Shown here: positions 24,391 through 32,213 of the stretch, in pieces | Position numbering within the stretch: the stretch's first letter is position 1 | Layout of the letters: each line of letters begins with the position of its first letter | Assembly: GCA_026707225.1 (NCBI GenBank) | Contig: JAPOXG010000096.1 | Coordinates: 1 to 32,213 of the forward strand | Direction of reading: 5' to 3' | DNA from: Chloroflexota bacterium | Lineage (GTDB): Bacteria; Chloroflexota; Anaerolineae; Aggregatilineales; Phototrophicaceae | Length of the DNA stretch: 32,213 bases | Position numbers and translations under genes: made by a program | The notes under the pieces: generated by a model | The model's input: only the letters and a program-made list of their open reading frames with translations | Told to the model about the DNA's origin: nothing | Databases searched by the model: none

Positions 24391-24421
24391 GTGTTCCGTC
24401 GGCGGGCGCCTCGCGGGGGAG

Positions 24422-24880
24422 TTAGACGTTGGCAGGGACGTGAATGATCTCAAGTGGGGGCGCCAATTTTCGCGGGCGTTGGGAAAAGACACCACCAATG
24501 AATTCGGCGATATTGCCCGCTGCTTGCTGAATGGCGTCTCCCAGGTGCGCCGTTTCTGTAGCTTTTCCAAATGTATCCACCAGCTCGGACAGGCGCGTCT
24601 GTGCGAATTCCGTACGCTCCACGAGGCGGAAACCGAATAAAACGAGCGGGCTGAACACGAGAGCAACGAATGGACTGATGCCTGCCAGCCAAGCCAGCCC
24701 TATGGCGACAAGAAGGCTGGAGGCGAAATCCGAAGTCGTGACAAAGTAAAGCGGGATGTAGATCAACCAGACGAGAGCATTCGTGATGGCCGCAAATAGC
24801 AAGCCTCCGATTGTACCCGCGAGCGCCAGTAGCCCGGTGACAGAAATACTTTGACCCAAAAGAACGACCGCAGTGATCAT
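24422..24880 (-). CDS. Small membrane protein of unknown function
   Basis: A 152-residue protein I do not recognise. Residues about 2-84 are strongly hydrophobic and should form three membrane spans (around 4-24, 27-48 and 55-84); residues 85-152 are a hydrophilic tail with an amphipathic segment (RLSELVDTFGKATETAHLGDAIQQAAGNIAEF). No catalytic motif is seen. The start lies 9 nt downstream of the stop of the small FFWRA-repeat gene on the same strand, so the two probably form an operon. Coding potential is supported by length and hydrophobic pattern, though an ORF on the opposite strand overlaps part of it. Confidence 0.6.
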   Translation of the reverse strand: MITAVVLLGQSISVTGLLALAGTIGGLLFAAITNALVWLIYIPLYFVTTSDFASSLLVAIGLAWLAGISPFVALVFSPLVLFGFRLVERTEFAQTRLSELVDTFGKATETAHLGDAIQQAAGNIAEFIGGVFSQRPRKLAPPLEIIHVPANV

Positions 24881-24889
24881 CGCGACAGC

Positions 24890-25177
24890 CTATATTAGTT
24901 TCAGCACCGTGCTAATGCGCTGGCGCTTGATACATTCCCAGATCTTATGCAGTGACTGACTCAGTTCGGCACGCCAGAAGAAGTCCGCCGCTTTTTTCTC
25001 AATGCTCTCCGGGCGGCTCGCTGAATCTAGGGAGTCATTCCTACCATTCGTTTTCTGCAGCGACTCGCTCATATCGGCGCGCCAGAAAAAGTCCAACGCT
25101 CTTTGCTCAGAACTCATGGACGCACTTGCTAAATCTTCAATGTAGTTCCTACTGTTCAACGCTACCAAAGTTGCCAT
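24890..25177 (-). CDS. Small protein with two FFWRA repeats, unknown function
   Basis: A 95-residue protein with a strong ribosome site (GGAGG, 6 nt before the ATG). Two copies of a motif occur 36 residues apart: 22-42 (ALDFFWRADMSESLQK core) and 58-78 (AADFFWRAELSQSLHK core), 13 of 21 positions identical. The linker is Asn/Ser-rich. No signal peptide or membrane span. The C-terminus is basic (ECIKRQRIST). It sits immediately upstream of the small membrane-protein gene on the same strand. It could be a repeat-containing adaptor, a small secreted or modified peptide precursor, or a partner of the membrane protein; no family is recognised. Confidence 0.65.
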   Translation of the reverse strand: MATLVALNSRNYIEDLASASMSSEQRALDFFWRADMSESLQKTNGRNDSLDSASRPESIEKKAADFFWRAELSQSLHKIWECIKRQRISTVLKLI

Positions 25178-25237
25178 TGTTTACCTCCGTCGCTACAAGC
25201 CTATATGCCAGTGTAAGGGATGGTGGCGGCTTTCTAG

Positions 25238-25254
25238 CCCCCACAAATTGGGGG
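25238..25254. repeat. Short hairpin downstream of Uma2 gene
   Basis: CCCCCA-CAAAT-TGGGGG, a 6-bp perfect stem in the 166-nt gap between the Uma2 gene (ends nt 25344, minus) and the small FFWRA gene. There is no U-tract on the minus side (CTAGAAAG), so terminator function is uncertain. Otherwise the gap shows nothing. Confidence 0.4.
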
Positions 25255-25343
25255 TATTGCTAAAACAAGCTAAACGAAGGCTCTCGGCAGGGAGTGGGCG
25301 AGGTGTTGCCGCCTCCACTGGTAGTGGTGCAATGCGCGAGGGA

Positions 25344-25913
25344 TCAGCCGGGGAAGATATCGCTGACGCGGAGTTCAAAGCCGGGCAGCACATCGCCGCC
25401 GGAGAGGGTATCGTCTCCGCGCAGGGTCTTGGCGCCTGCGGCCGTATGCGTGGTGACTGTTCGGCTTTCGGGATAGACCAGCCAGACGAGGCGCGTACCG
25501 GCGTCCATTAGCTGCATGACTTTCAGATGGGTGTCGCTCGTCTTGTTGTTGGGCGAGATGACTTCGACAGCGAGGTCAGGCCCCATTTCGTGCCAGACAT
25601 TTTCCAGCTCTGCTGGCACACGCGGTTTGCTGATAAAGCCGACATCGACGCCTCGAATGGTGTCGCGTCCATGCGGGTTTCGTTCCAATATAAAACCGGT
25701 GTCGGCAGCTGTTACCAGACCGAGATCATTCGTCTCTACGTGGATGCCGATTCTCAACGCCAATCGCATGGTGACAACGCCGTGCTTCAATTTGGGCTTC
25801 GGCATTTCGATGATGACTCCTTCCACGAGTTCGAGGACACGGTCTTGATATTCGGGCTGTTCTACCAAGTCGAGAAAGGTCTCGGCTGTGATAAATTGCT
25901 CTTGGATTGCCAT
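25344..25913 (-). CDS. Uma2-family (DUF820) putative endonuclease, copy 1
   Basis: A 189-residue protein of the Uma2 family, a PD-(D/E)XK nuclease-fold group that is strongly expanded in cyanobacteria and Chloroflexota; biological role unresolved. Visible family blocks are YQDRVLELVEGVIIEMPKP, HGVVTMRLALRI, DTIRGVDVGFIS (acidic metal residue), GPDLAVEVISPNNK (Glu and Lys of the nuclease core) and AGTRLVWLVYPESRTV. A close paralogue is encoded about 130 nt upstream on the same strand, each with its own promoter. AGGAAGG lies about 12 nt before the ATG. Confidence 0.9.
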   Translation of the reverse strand: MAIQEQFITAETFLDLVEQPEYQDRVLELVEGVIIEMPKPKLKHGVVTMRLALRIGIHVETNDLGLVTAADTGFILERNPHGRDTIRGVDVGFISKPRVPAELENVWHEMGPDLAVEVISPNNKTSDTHLKVMQLMDAGTRLVWLVYPESRTVTTHTAAGAKTLRGDDTLSGGDVLPGFELRVSDIFPG

Positions 25914-25952
25914 AGTGAGTGCGAACCTTCCTGTGTCACCCTAGCTAAAGCT

Positions 25953-25980
25953 ATTGTACCTGCTGTATCTGCCAAGCCAA
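25953..25980 (-). promoter_or_regulatory. Promoter of Uma2 copy 1
   Basis: On the minus strand TTGGCT (25980-25975), 16-nt spacer, TACAAT (25958-25953). Same spacing and -10 as the his promoter and the promoter of the second Uma2 gene. Predicted leader about 33 nt. Confidence 0.55.
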
Positions 25981-26044
25981 AATAGGGGAGTCCGAGGGAG
26001 CTATCGGTCGCCCGTTTGCTTTCTGTCTTGCCTAAGGGAAGCCG

Positions 26045-26614
26045 TCAACCTGGGAAAATGTCGCTGACGCGGAGTTCGAAGCCGGGCAGGACGTCGCCGC
26101 CGGAGAGGGTATCGTCTCCGCGCAGGGTCTTGGCGCCGTCGGCGGTATGCGACACGACGGTGCGACTTTTGGGATAGACCAGCCAAATTAGCCGCGTGCC
26201 GGCGTCGAGCAGTTGCGTGACCTTGAAGTGTATGTCGTCTGCTTTGTTGCTTGGCGAAATCACCTCGACCGCAAGGTCGGGACCCAGTTCGTACCAATTG
26301 AAGTCCGGCGGTCCCAGGTCTTTGGAATTGCTGACGAAAGCGATGTCCAGCCCGCGCACGGTGTCGCGCCCGTAGGTGTTGCGCTCAAGTACAAAACCGG
26401 GGTCACCAGAAGTCACCTCGCCGAGGTCATTCGCGTCGACATAGTTGGCAATCTTCATGGTCAGCCGCGCTACGACAACTCCGTGTATTCGCTTGGGCTT
26501 TGGCATTTCGACGATGACTCCTTCCACAAGCTCCAGGACGCGGTCTTGGTATTCGGGCGCATCGACCAAATCCTGGAAGCGGTCAGCGGAGATGAACTGT
26601 TCTTGGATAGCCAT
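26045..26614 (-). CDS. Uma2-family (DUF820) putative endonuclease, copy 2
   Basis: A 189-residue paralogue of the protein encoded at nt 25344-25913, starting MAIQEQFI like its partner. It keeps the same nuclease-core residues: GPDLAVEVISPSNK, DTVRGLDIAFVS. The last 31 residues or so (from GAKTLRGDDTLSGG to SDIFPG) are identical to copy 1, while the middle is clearly diverged (for example residues 98-106). An own promoter precedes it. Function unknown; the family is often assumed to be mobile-element or restriction related, but direct evidence is scarce. Confidence 0.9.
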   Translation of the reverse strand: MAIQEQFISADRFQDLVDAPEYQDRVLELVEGVIVEMPKPKRIHGVVVARLTMKIANYVDANDLGEVTSGDPGFVLERNTYGRDTVRGLDIAFVSNSKDLGPPDFNWYELGPDLAVEVISPSNKADDIHFKVTQLLDAGTRLIWLVYPKSRTVVSHTADGAKTLRGDDTLSGGDVLPGFELRVSDIFPG

Positions 26615-26653
26615 GTGTCGTTCAAACCTTTCAGCATTGTTGCTGATAGCGTG

Positions 26654-26681
26654 ATTGTACCAGCCACGCCCGATGATTCAA
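26654..26681 (-). promoter_or_regulatory. Promoter of Uma2 copy 2
   Basis: On the minus strand TTGAAT (26681-26676), 16-nt spacer, TACAAT (26659-26654). Predicted start about nt 26647, leader about 33 nt, with AAAGG inside it. Confidence 0.6.
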
Positions 26682-26715
26682 AATTGCGGATCATCCATCT
26701 TCAGCGCGGCACAGC

Positions 26716-28221
26716 TTACTCGCACAGGTCGGCGCGGAGCTTGGCTTTTTGGATTTTGCCGAGGGCGTTGGCGGGAAAATCGTCGACGAATATAACGCGC
26801 CGGGGGACTTTGTAGGGCGCTAGCTGCTCGCGGCAAAAGGCGCAGATCTCGGCTTCGTCGGCTGCCGCGCCGTCACGCGGGATGATGGCCGCCAGCACGC
26901 GCTCGCCCCATTCTTCGTCGGGGCAGCCGATGACAGCGCAAGCGGCCACCGCCGGATGCTCCATCAGCACGAGCTCGACTTCGGGCGGATAGACATTCAA
27001 GCCGCCGGTGATGATCACGTCTTTTGCGCGCCCTTTGAGCGTGTAGTAGCCGTCGGGCTCGCGCAGTCCCATATCGCCGGTGCGCAGCCAGCCATCAGCG
27101 GTGAAGGCAGCCGCGGTAAGTTCCGGCTGCCGCCAGTAGCCCTTGCAAACGTGGGCGCCTTTGATTTGCAATTCGCCGACCGCGCCATCAGGCAGGGGAG
27201 CATCGGTCGCCGGATCGACAATGCGCGCGGACACGCCGGGAAGCGGCCTTCCAACGGAGCCAACCCGCCGCTCGCCATGCAGCGGATTTGAGAGGTTCAT
27301 GCCCGTCTCCGTCATGCCATAGCGCTCGAGCAGTGCCACGTTGAAGGTCTTCCGATAGCCGAAGAAGAGATCATCAGGCAAGCGATCGGAGCCGGAGGTC
27401 ATCAAGCGCAGATGGCTGAGATCGAAGCGGCGCTCGCCCGCCAACTGATGCAAGCGGCGGTGCATCGTTGGCACGCCCATGAAGACGGAGAAGCGGCGCG
27501 AGCAGAGCAGCTTGAGCGCGGCAGCCGCTTCAAATGTCGGGAGCGCAAAGGTTGAGGCGCCGGCATGAAGCGCGCCATGCAAGGCGACGACGAGCCCGTG
27601 CACATGAAATATCGGCAAGGCATGCAGCAACGCGTCGTCTTCGCTCCAGCCCCAGGCCTGATGCAGGGCGCAAATATTGGCGGTCAGGTTGCCGTGCGTG
27701 ATCTGCGCGCCTTTTGGCCGGCTGGTGGTGCCGCTGGTGTAAAGCATCATCGCCGTCAGATCAGGATCGGTCGGCAAGGGCGCGGACCACTCGCTCGAGC
27801 GTGAGGCGACGCGGGCTTCCCAGCTATCGGCCGGGTTGATGAAGACTAGGGATTCGAGCGCGGGCAGATCAGGCCGGATCGTATCGATCTCGGGCTGCTT
27901 TTGCCGGTCGGCGAAAAGGATCCGCGCCCGCGAATCAGCCAGGAAATAGCGCAGTTCCCTGATTGGATAGGCTGGGTTGAGGGGCAAGAAGATCGCCCCG
28001 ATCTGAGCCGCCGCCAGATGCAAGTAGATGAAAGGCATGCACTTGGGAAGTTGGACGGCGACGCGGTCTCCGGTACTAATGCCCAGCGATAGCAATTCAT
28101 GGGCGGTGCGGTTGACGGTGGCCTGGAGCGCGCCGTAAGTTATGGGGGCGCCGTTGATAAATTGGATGGCGACTTTGTCTGGCTGGTTGCGACAGTGGTC
28201 GGCCAAGGTGTCAAGGAACAT
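26716..28221 (-). CDS. matB: Malonyl-CoA/methylmalonyl-CoA synthetase-like acyl-CoA ligase
   Basis: A 501-residue ANL-superfamily ligase. ATP-binding motif [11 protein letters not shown], followed by AQITHGNL; motif [22 protein letters not shown], which strongly resembles MatB enzymes; hinge [24 protein letters not shown]-terminal catalytic Lys in [10 protein letters not shown]. MatB forms malonyl-CoA from malonate, CoA and ATP. Upstream Mets in frame exist, but AAGGTGG lies six nt before the ATG at nt 28221 and the family N-terminus ([18 protein letters not shown]) starts there. Assignment to malonate rather than another small acid rests on the [10 protein letters not shown] block; no malonate decarboxylase genes are nearby. 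Confidence 0.85.
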   Translation of the reverse strand: MFLDTLADHCRNQPDKVAIQFINGAPITYGALQATVNRTAHELLSLGISTGDRVAVQLPKCMPFIYLHLAAAQIGAIFLPLNPAYPIRELRYFLADSRARILFADRQKQPEIDTIRPDLPALESLVFINPADSWEARVASRSSEWSAPLPTDPDLTAMMLYTSGTTSRPKGAQITHGNLTANICALHQAWGWSEDDALLHALPIFHVHGLVVALHGALHAGASTFALPTFEAAAALKLLCSRRFSVFMGVPTMHRRLHQLAGERRFDLSHLRLMTSGSDRLPDDLFFGYRKTFNVALLERYGMTETGMNLSNPLHGERRVGSVGRPLPGVSARIVDPATDAPLPDGAVGELQIKGAHVCKGYWRQPELTAAAFTADGWLRTGDMGLREPDGYYTLKGRAKDVIITGGLNVYPPEVELVLMEHPAVAACAVIGCPDEEWGERVLAAIIPRDGAAADEAEICAFCREQLAPYKVPRRVIFVDDFPANALGKIQKAKLRADLCE

Positions 28222-28343
28222 AGGCATCCACCTTAGAGACACAGAGGGCACAGAGAATGGCATTATATCCACAAGGGATGTTGGCCCCGTGAGCATAAGC
28301 CGGATTAAGTTTACATCATTGACTGGCGAGTGGAGCTGCTGAA
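28222..28343 (-). promoter_or_regulatory. matB leader: -10 box and CTCTGTG repeat supplying the ribosome site
   Basis: On the minus strand a perfect TATAAT (28267-28262) lies about 40 nt before the ATG, without a good -35. Between them is CTCTGTGCCCTCTGTGTCTC followed by TAAGGTGG: two CTCTGTG copies running into the Shine-Dalgarno. The CTCTGTG repeat resembles dispersed repeats I know from several bacterial phyla. Confidence 0.5.
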
Positions 28344-30449
28344 TTAGCGGGCGATCAGAATAATGACCGAGCGCGCGCCAACAAGCATGGCGTCTTGGTC
28401 TTCCAGCGGGATTTCTTGGCCGGGCGGATAGGCGTCATCCGGCGGCGTCATGCTGGTGTTGACGGCCACGTGCCAGAGCAAACGCTGTGGCAGCCGCGGC
28501 AAGCCAAATGTGGACGTTTCCCAATGCGCGTTCATGATCACAAAGACGATATCTGCAGAGGGTTCCTCTTCTTCGTTGGCGGAACCGCAAAACACCACCG
28601 CCAACTGACGGCTCGCGGGCGACCAATCGGGCGACCAGGGCTCGGCGCCATGATAGGAAACGCTTTCGGAGAACTGATCGCCGTTGACCAGGTCGGTGGG
28701 CTGATGTCTGAGATAGGCGCGCCGGCGCAGAACCGGGTGCGCCTGACGGAGTTGAATGAGATGGCGGACGAAAGCGAGAAGCGCCGAATGCGCCCGCATT
28801 TGGCTCCAATCCAAGTAGTTGATTGGGTCGTCGTGGCAGTAGCTGTTGTTGTTGCCGCCTTTGCTGTGGCCGATTTCATCGCCCATCAAGAGCATGGGCA
28901 CACCTTGACTGACCATGAGAATGCTGAGGAAGTTCTTCATTTGGCGGATGCGCAGGTCATTGACGGCGGGATCTTCGCTGGCGCCTTCCCAGCCACAATT
29001 CCAGCTGAGATTATCGTCCATGCCGTCGCGGTTGTCTTCGCCATTGGCCAGATTGCGCTTGCTGTCGTAGCTCACCAGGTCGCGCAAGGTGAAGCCGTCA
29101 TGGGCGGTGATGAAATTGACGGAGGCTTGGGGTCCGCGCTCGCCATAAATATCGGGCGAGCCTTGAATGCGCGCCGCCATCGCCCCGACCATGCCGGGGT
29201 CGCCCTTCATGAATCGGCGCAGATCATCGCGGAAGCGGCCGTTCCACTCCGCCCAGCGACCGTAAGCGGGGAAGCTGCCCACTTGATACAAACCGCCGGC
29301 GTCCCAGGCTTCAGCGATGAGTTTGGTGTTGGCCAAGAGCGGATCGTAAGCCAGCACTTCGAGCAGAGGCGGATCGGGGTCGGGTCTGCCTTCGGGGTCG
29401 CGCCCCATGCTGGAAGCCAGATCGAAGCGAAAGCCGTCGATATGATACTCGCTGACCCAATAACGAAGACAATCGAGCAAGACGACGCGCACGACCGGAT
29501 GATTGCAGTTGAAGGTGTTGCCGACGCCGCTGAAATTCTGGTAGCTGCCGTCGGGCTTCAACAGGTAATAGATGCTGTTGTCGATTCCGCGGTAGGAAAT
29601 GGTGGGTCCGTTCTCATTGCCTTCGGCGGTGTGATTGAACACAACATCCAGCCAGACCTCAATGCCGGCGCGGTGGCAGGCTTTGACCAGTGACTTGAGC
29701 TCGTCAATCGGCGCGCCACAGGCGGCATAACCCGCTTTGGGCGCGAAGAAGCCGATCGGATTGTAGCCCCAGAAGTTCACCAGGGTTTCGCCGGTTTCGG
29801 GATTCAGCAGGTCATTGTCCAGTTCATCAAACTCGAAGACCGGCATGAGCTCAATGCAGTTGACGCCGAGATCTTTCAGGTAGGGGATTTTTTCGATGAT
29901 GGCGGCGAAGCTGCCGGGCGCGCTGACCTTGGCGGCGGGATGAGCGGTGAAGCCGCGGGTGTGCATTTCGTAGATGATGATATCTTCCAGCGGAATGTTG
30001 AGCTGCCGGTCGCCTTCCCAATCGAATTCATCGACGTGTAGGCGGGCGCGGTAGGGATAGATGCCTTCCCGCGTTCCGGATTCGCCCCATTTGTCCAGCC
30101 CGCCGATTGATTTGGCGTAGGGATCGAGCAGAATGCGCTGGGCGTCGAAGCGATGTCCGTTGGCTGGTTCGAAGGGTCCGTCAAGGCGAAATCCGTATTC
30201 GATTTCGGCGGGGTCGAGGTCGAGTACGGTCATGGCATAGACGTCGCCGGTGCGGAATGATTCGAGAAAGGGGATCTCCACCAGCGGCAACTCGGCGCCT
30301 CTTTGAAACAGGACCAGGCTGCATGATGTGGCGTAGCAGGAGAAAATCGAGAAGTTGATGCCGTCAGGGGTGACAGTCGCGCCGAAGGGACGGGGCCGGC
30401 CCGGGCGGAATTTGAAGCTGCCAAGTTTATAATTGGGGAGGGATGTCAT
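28344..30449 (-). CDS. glgX: Glycogen debranching enzyme, GlgX/isoamylase type
   Basis: A 701-residue GH13 enzyme hydrolysing alpha-1,6 branches of glycogen or limit dextrins. An N-terminal CBM48-like domain (about 8-115, [15 protein letters not shown]) precedes the barrel, with the catalytic triad visible: nucleophile Asp343 in DGFRFDLA, acid/base Glu380 in IAEAWD, Asp451 in [15 protein letters not shown] and [20 protein letters not shown] are typical of GlgX/TreX. In-frame Mets upstream would add up to 49 residues rich in Arg/His/Cys without family match, so nt 30449 is chosen. TACAAT ends 6 nt before that ATG, so the mRNA may be leaderless. No other glycogen genes adjoin. Confidence 0.93.
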   Translation of the reverse strand: MTSLPNYKLGSFKFRPGRPRPFGATVTPDGINFSIFSCYATSCSLVLFQRGAELPLVEIPFLESFRTGDVYAMTVLDLDPAEIEYGFRLDGPFEPANGHRFDAQRILLDPYAKSIGGLDKWGESGTREGIYPYRARLHVDEFDWEGDRQLNIPLEDIIIYEMHTRGFTAHPAAKVSAPGSFAAIIEKIPYLKDLGVNCIELMPVFEFDELDNDLLNPETGETLVNFWGYNPIGFFAPKAGYAACGAPIDELKSLVKACHRAGIEVWLDVVFNHTAEGNENGPTISYRGIDNSIYYLLKPDGSYQNFSGVGNTFNCNHPVVRVVLLDCLRYWVSEYHIDGFRFDLASSMGRDPEGRPDPDPPLLEVLAYDPLLANTKLIAEAWDAGGLYQVGSFPAYGRWAEWNGRFRDDLRRFMKGDPGMVGAMAARIQGSPDIYGERGPQASVNFITAHDGFTLRDLVSYDSKRNLANGEDNRDGMDDNLSWNCGWEGASEDPAVNDLRIRQMKNFLSILMVSQGVPMLLMGDEIGHSKGGNNNSYCHDDPINYLDWSQMRAHSALLAFVRHLIQLRQAHPVLRRRAYLRHQPTDLVNGDQFSESVSYHGAEPWSPDWSPASRQLAVVFCGSANEEEEPSADIVFVIMNAHWETSTFGLPRLPQRLLWHVAVNTSMTPPDDAYPPGQEIPLEDQDAMLVGARSVIILIAR

Positions 30450-30455
30450 GATCAT

Positions 30456-30461
30456 ATTGTA
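30456..30461 (-). promoter_or_regulatory. -10 box directly before glgX
   Basis: TACAAT on the minus strand ends 6 nt before the ATG at nt 30449, placing transcription start at or next to the start codon. No Shine-Dalgarno is present. The -35 is weak (TGCAAT at 17-nt spacing). Confidence 0.4.
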
Positions 30462-30587
30462 GCAGAGTTCAAGAGCCGATTGCATCGAATGGGCGTGGTG
30501 AAGATCGCGCATGTATTTTCTTTTTGAACGCGCAATGCGCAGAAGAGGCGAGCCAGCCGACGATGTGCATGATGGGAAAATATGCGC

Positions 30588-30610
30588 GCGACTCACAGAG
30601 TCGCCCCTAC
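30588..30610. repeat. GGGCGA-family hairpin with GCGACTC/GAGTCGC arms
   Basis: GCGACTC (30588-30594), ACA, GAGTCGC (30598-30604), then CCCTAC: same flank as the other reverse-oriented copies but with the inner arm CTC/GAG instead of CCT/AGG. Confidence 0.75.
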
Positions 30611-30746
30611 GATTTTCGCCATATACGATATTCGATACAAGAGCGGCGGACGCCTGAGCAAAGTTTGCGAGTTTATCGGATTATGGTTGCTTGCCGACGA
30701 GAAGTTGAAGAAAGGCGCAAAACTTGGCATACTAACAGGCGTTTAA

Positions 30747-30776
30747 TTGGGACGCTGAAATCATAGAGTCTATGAT
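30747..30776 (+). promoter_or_regulatory. Promoter with overlapping operator-like palindrome, upstream of permease
   Basis: TTGGGA (30747-30752), 18-nt spacer, TATGAT (30771-30776). A perfect 8-bp palindrome ATCATAGA-G-TCTATGAT (30760-30776) covers the spacer end and the whole -10, as expected for a repressor operator. No regulator gene is adjacent. Confidence 0.5.
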
Positions 30777-30903
30777 ACAGAAACTGCATTGTCTCGTAGT
30801 GGTTTGTAGTTGTGGCGCAGAGGGTGACACAAGGGGCGCGTAGGGCACGTAGACATCGCCCTTCGACACAGCCCTTCTGTCGCCCCTACAGGGTGGTAGT
30901 CCT

Positions 30904-32112
30904 TTGAATAAGGCTTCCGGCTTCTCACAGTCCGCATTGGCGGGCCGTCTCAACCGGCTGATTGATTTCGCGCCGGTGCTCATCGCCTTAATTTTGGCGC
31001 TGCTTGTCGCCTCGGTCTTGCTGCTGGCGCTGAATGCGAACCCGCTGGAAGCCTACGATTTCATGCTGCAGGGCGCGGCTGGCAGCGAGAATGCGCTTGC
31101 CGAAACGCTGGTCAAGGCGACGCCGATTCTCTTCGTCGGCATCGGCATCACGATTGCTTTTCGCGGCGGCATGATCAACATCGGCGGGGAAGGGCAGATG
31201 ATCGCGGGGGCTTTGGCCGGGGTGACCGTTGCGCTGGTCATGGGCGAGATGCGCGTTCCGCCGGAGCTGGCAAAGGAGAAAGGCGCCTTTGATCTCATCA
31301 TCGTGGCTTGTTCGCTGGTGGGCGGCTTTCTGATGGGCGCGCTTTATGGCGGTTTGGCTGGTTTCCTCAAAGCGTATTTTGACGTCAACGAAATCTTAAG
31401 CACGATCATGCTCAATCAGATTGCCGTCCAGATGATGAATTTCTTGCTGAATGGCATCTTGCTTGATCCGGCCGAAGCCGGCTTCAACAACATTCCCAAG
31501 ACGGCCAGGCTGGTTAGCGCGGCGCAGCTGCCCCGCCTTTCGCTGCCGATTGGCGATCCGCATCTGTTCGCTCGAACGCGCTTGCACTGGGGTTTGCTCA
31601 TCGCGATTTTCTTGGCGGTCATCATTTATGTCTTTCTCTGGCGCACCTCGCTGGGTTATCGCATTCGGGCGGTGGGCGAGAATCAACGCGCGTCGAGCTA
31701 TGCGGGGATTAACGTCAAGCGGCAAATGATGTTTTCGATGTTTCTGGCTGGCGGCTTCGCTGGGTTGGCTGGCGTCGTGCAGGTGTTGGGGCTGCAGTAC
31801 CGCTTGCAGACGGATGGGTCGCCGGCGGGCTTCACTGGGACGGCTGGCTTCAATGGCATCGTGGCCGCGCTATTCGGCGGGCTCAACCCGATTGGCGCGA
31901 TCCCGGCCGCGGCTTTTTTCGGCGGGCTGCTGGTTGGGGCGCAGAAGATGCAGCGCGAGCTAGGCGTGCCGGCTTCGCTGATCACGGCGGTCAATGGTTT
32001 GATTGTCGTCTTCGTCGTCAGCAGCGAAATCTTCATCTTGCAGCGCAGCAAGCGGCGGGTCAGCGTGGCCGAGCAAACGGAGGAGAGTGATGCCGGGGAG
32101 GAGGACGGGTAG
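30904..32112 (+). CDS. ABC transporter permease, nucleoside/simple-sugar (BMP) type
   Basis: A 402-residue membrane permease of the BPD_transp_2 family (YufP/NupP-like), which imports nucleosides or simple sugars with a BMP-type lipoprotein and a double ATPase. After a hydrophilic N-terminus of about 20 residues come some ten spans; family blocks include ILFVGIGITIAFRGGMINIGGEGQM and VNEILSTIMLNQIAVQ. The start is TTG at nt 30904 with AGGGTGG about 9 nt upstream; no ATG gives the full N-terminus. Usually the ATPase gene precedes this permease; here it does not. The partner permease may begin at the ATG at the window's last three bases (32211). The C-terminal tail is acidic (TEESDAGEED). Confidence 0.88.
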   Translation: MNKASGFSQSALAGRLNRLIDFAPVLIALILALLVASVLLLALNANPLEAYDFMLQGAAGSENALAETLVKATPILFVGIGITIAFRGGMINIGGEGQMIAGALAGVTVALVMGEMRVPPELAKEKGAFDLIIVACSLVGGFLMGALYGGLAGFLKAYFDVNEILSTIMLNQIAVQMMNFLLNGILLDPAEAGFNNIPKTARLVSAAQLPRLSLPIGDPHLFARTRLHWGLLIAIFLAVIIYVFLWRTSLGYRIRAVGENQRASSYAGINVKRQMMFSMFLAGGFAGLAGVVQVLGLQYRLQTDGSPAGFTGTAGFNGIVAALFGGLNPIGAIPAAAFFGGLLVGAQKMQRELGVPASLITAVNGLIVVFVVSSEIFILQRSKRRVSVAEQTEESDAGEEDG

Positions 32113-32213
32113 TGGCAAGTATGATGGAAATCTCCCTATGTTGAGAAGCGCGCATATTTTCACCACAGCCGCTCGGCGGCAGCGAATAGAATCAACCGCG
32201 CTCACACAAAATG
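32113..32213. other. Downstream spacer, possible start of next gene
   Basis: About 100 nt without a gene. The window ends in AAAATG; the final ATG (32211-32213) could start the second permease, but no Shine-Dalgarno is obvious and nothing beyond it is visible. Confidence 0.25.

Larger units (their letters stand above)
30450..30903. other. Divergent intergenic region, glgX / BMP-type permease
   Basis: A 454-nt gap. It holds the glgX -10 box, a palindromic repeat GCGACTC-ACA-GAGTCGC followed by CCCCTAC (30588-30610), the permease promoter with overlapping palindrome (30747-30776), and a decayed repeat region (about nt 30830-30893) ending TCGCCCCTACAGGGTGG. Short open frames here show no family resemblance and were not called. 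Confidence 0.55.

Noticed and set aside
24266..24640. 124-residue plus-strand frame after hicB
   Set aside because: It reads through the direct repeat and hairpin and overlaps the better-supported membrane-protein gene on minus.
28222..28296. N-terminal extension of matB
   Set aside because: AAGGTGG six nt before nt 28221 and the family N-terminus fix the later start.
30450..30596. N-terminal extension of glgX
   Set aside because: The 49 extra residues are Arg/His/Cys-rich and unlike the family, and a -10 box lies within them.
30524..30766. 80-residue open frame in the glgX-permease gap
   Set aside because: It contains a palindromic repeat, has no ribosome site or family match, and overlaps the promoter region.

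Overview
The window reads as a chromosomal stretch of a free-living, saccharolytic bacterium, most likely a Chloroflexota (Anaerolineae-like) genome. That placement is an inference from several things seen together: moderately high GC (about 55-60 % by eye), many MalEFG-type importers without a local ATPase, paired Uma2-family genes, a hisD-hisC-hisB-hisN cluster, a secreted SH3-like Cys-rich protein of a type I associate with that phylum, and many short GC-rich palindromic repeats between genes. No rRNA, tRNA, CRISPR array, transposase or integrase was seen.

Layout. Nt 1-1608: 3' part of a gamma-glutamyltranspeptidase-family gene. Nt 1779-5015: first sugar ABC importer (binding protein and two permeases). 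Nt 5307-13262: second importer with two nearly identical binding proteins in tandem, two permeases, an ADP-ribosylglycohydrolase-like protein fused to beta-sandwich domains, and a PfkB kinase. This looks like one uptake, cleavage and phosphorylation unit for an unknown glycoside, and is the best candidate for an undescribed pathway. Nt 13370-17363: histidine genes hisD, hisC, hisB and an inositol-phosphatase-type histidinol phosphatase behind a good promoter. Nt 17521-19323: secreted Cys-rich protein and an SDR oxidoreductase. Nt 19403-20548 (minus): galactokinase. Nt 20897-23602: fused 2Fe-2S/molybdopterin hydroxylase of the xanthine dehydrogenase family, carrying an in-frame palindromic repeat. 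Nt 23684-24291: hicAB-like toxin-antitoxin pair. The end of the hydroxylase gene is repeated on the far side of this pair. Nt 24422-25177 (minus): two unknown small genes. Nt 25344-26614 (minus): two Uma2 paralogues. Nt 26716-28221 (minus): malonyl-CoA-synthetase-like enzyme. Nt 28344-30449 (minus): GlgX-type debranching enzyme. Nt 30904-32112: permease of a nucleoside/simple-sugar (BMP-type) importer with a palindrome over its promoter.

Common themes are sugar import and use (two importers, galactokinase, GlgX, PfkB), recently duplicated genes (binding proteins, Uma2), and a family of hairpin repeats whose arms vary in compensated pairs. Several promoters fit TTGnnn-16/17-TACAAT or close variants.
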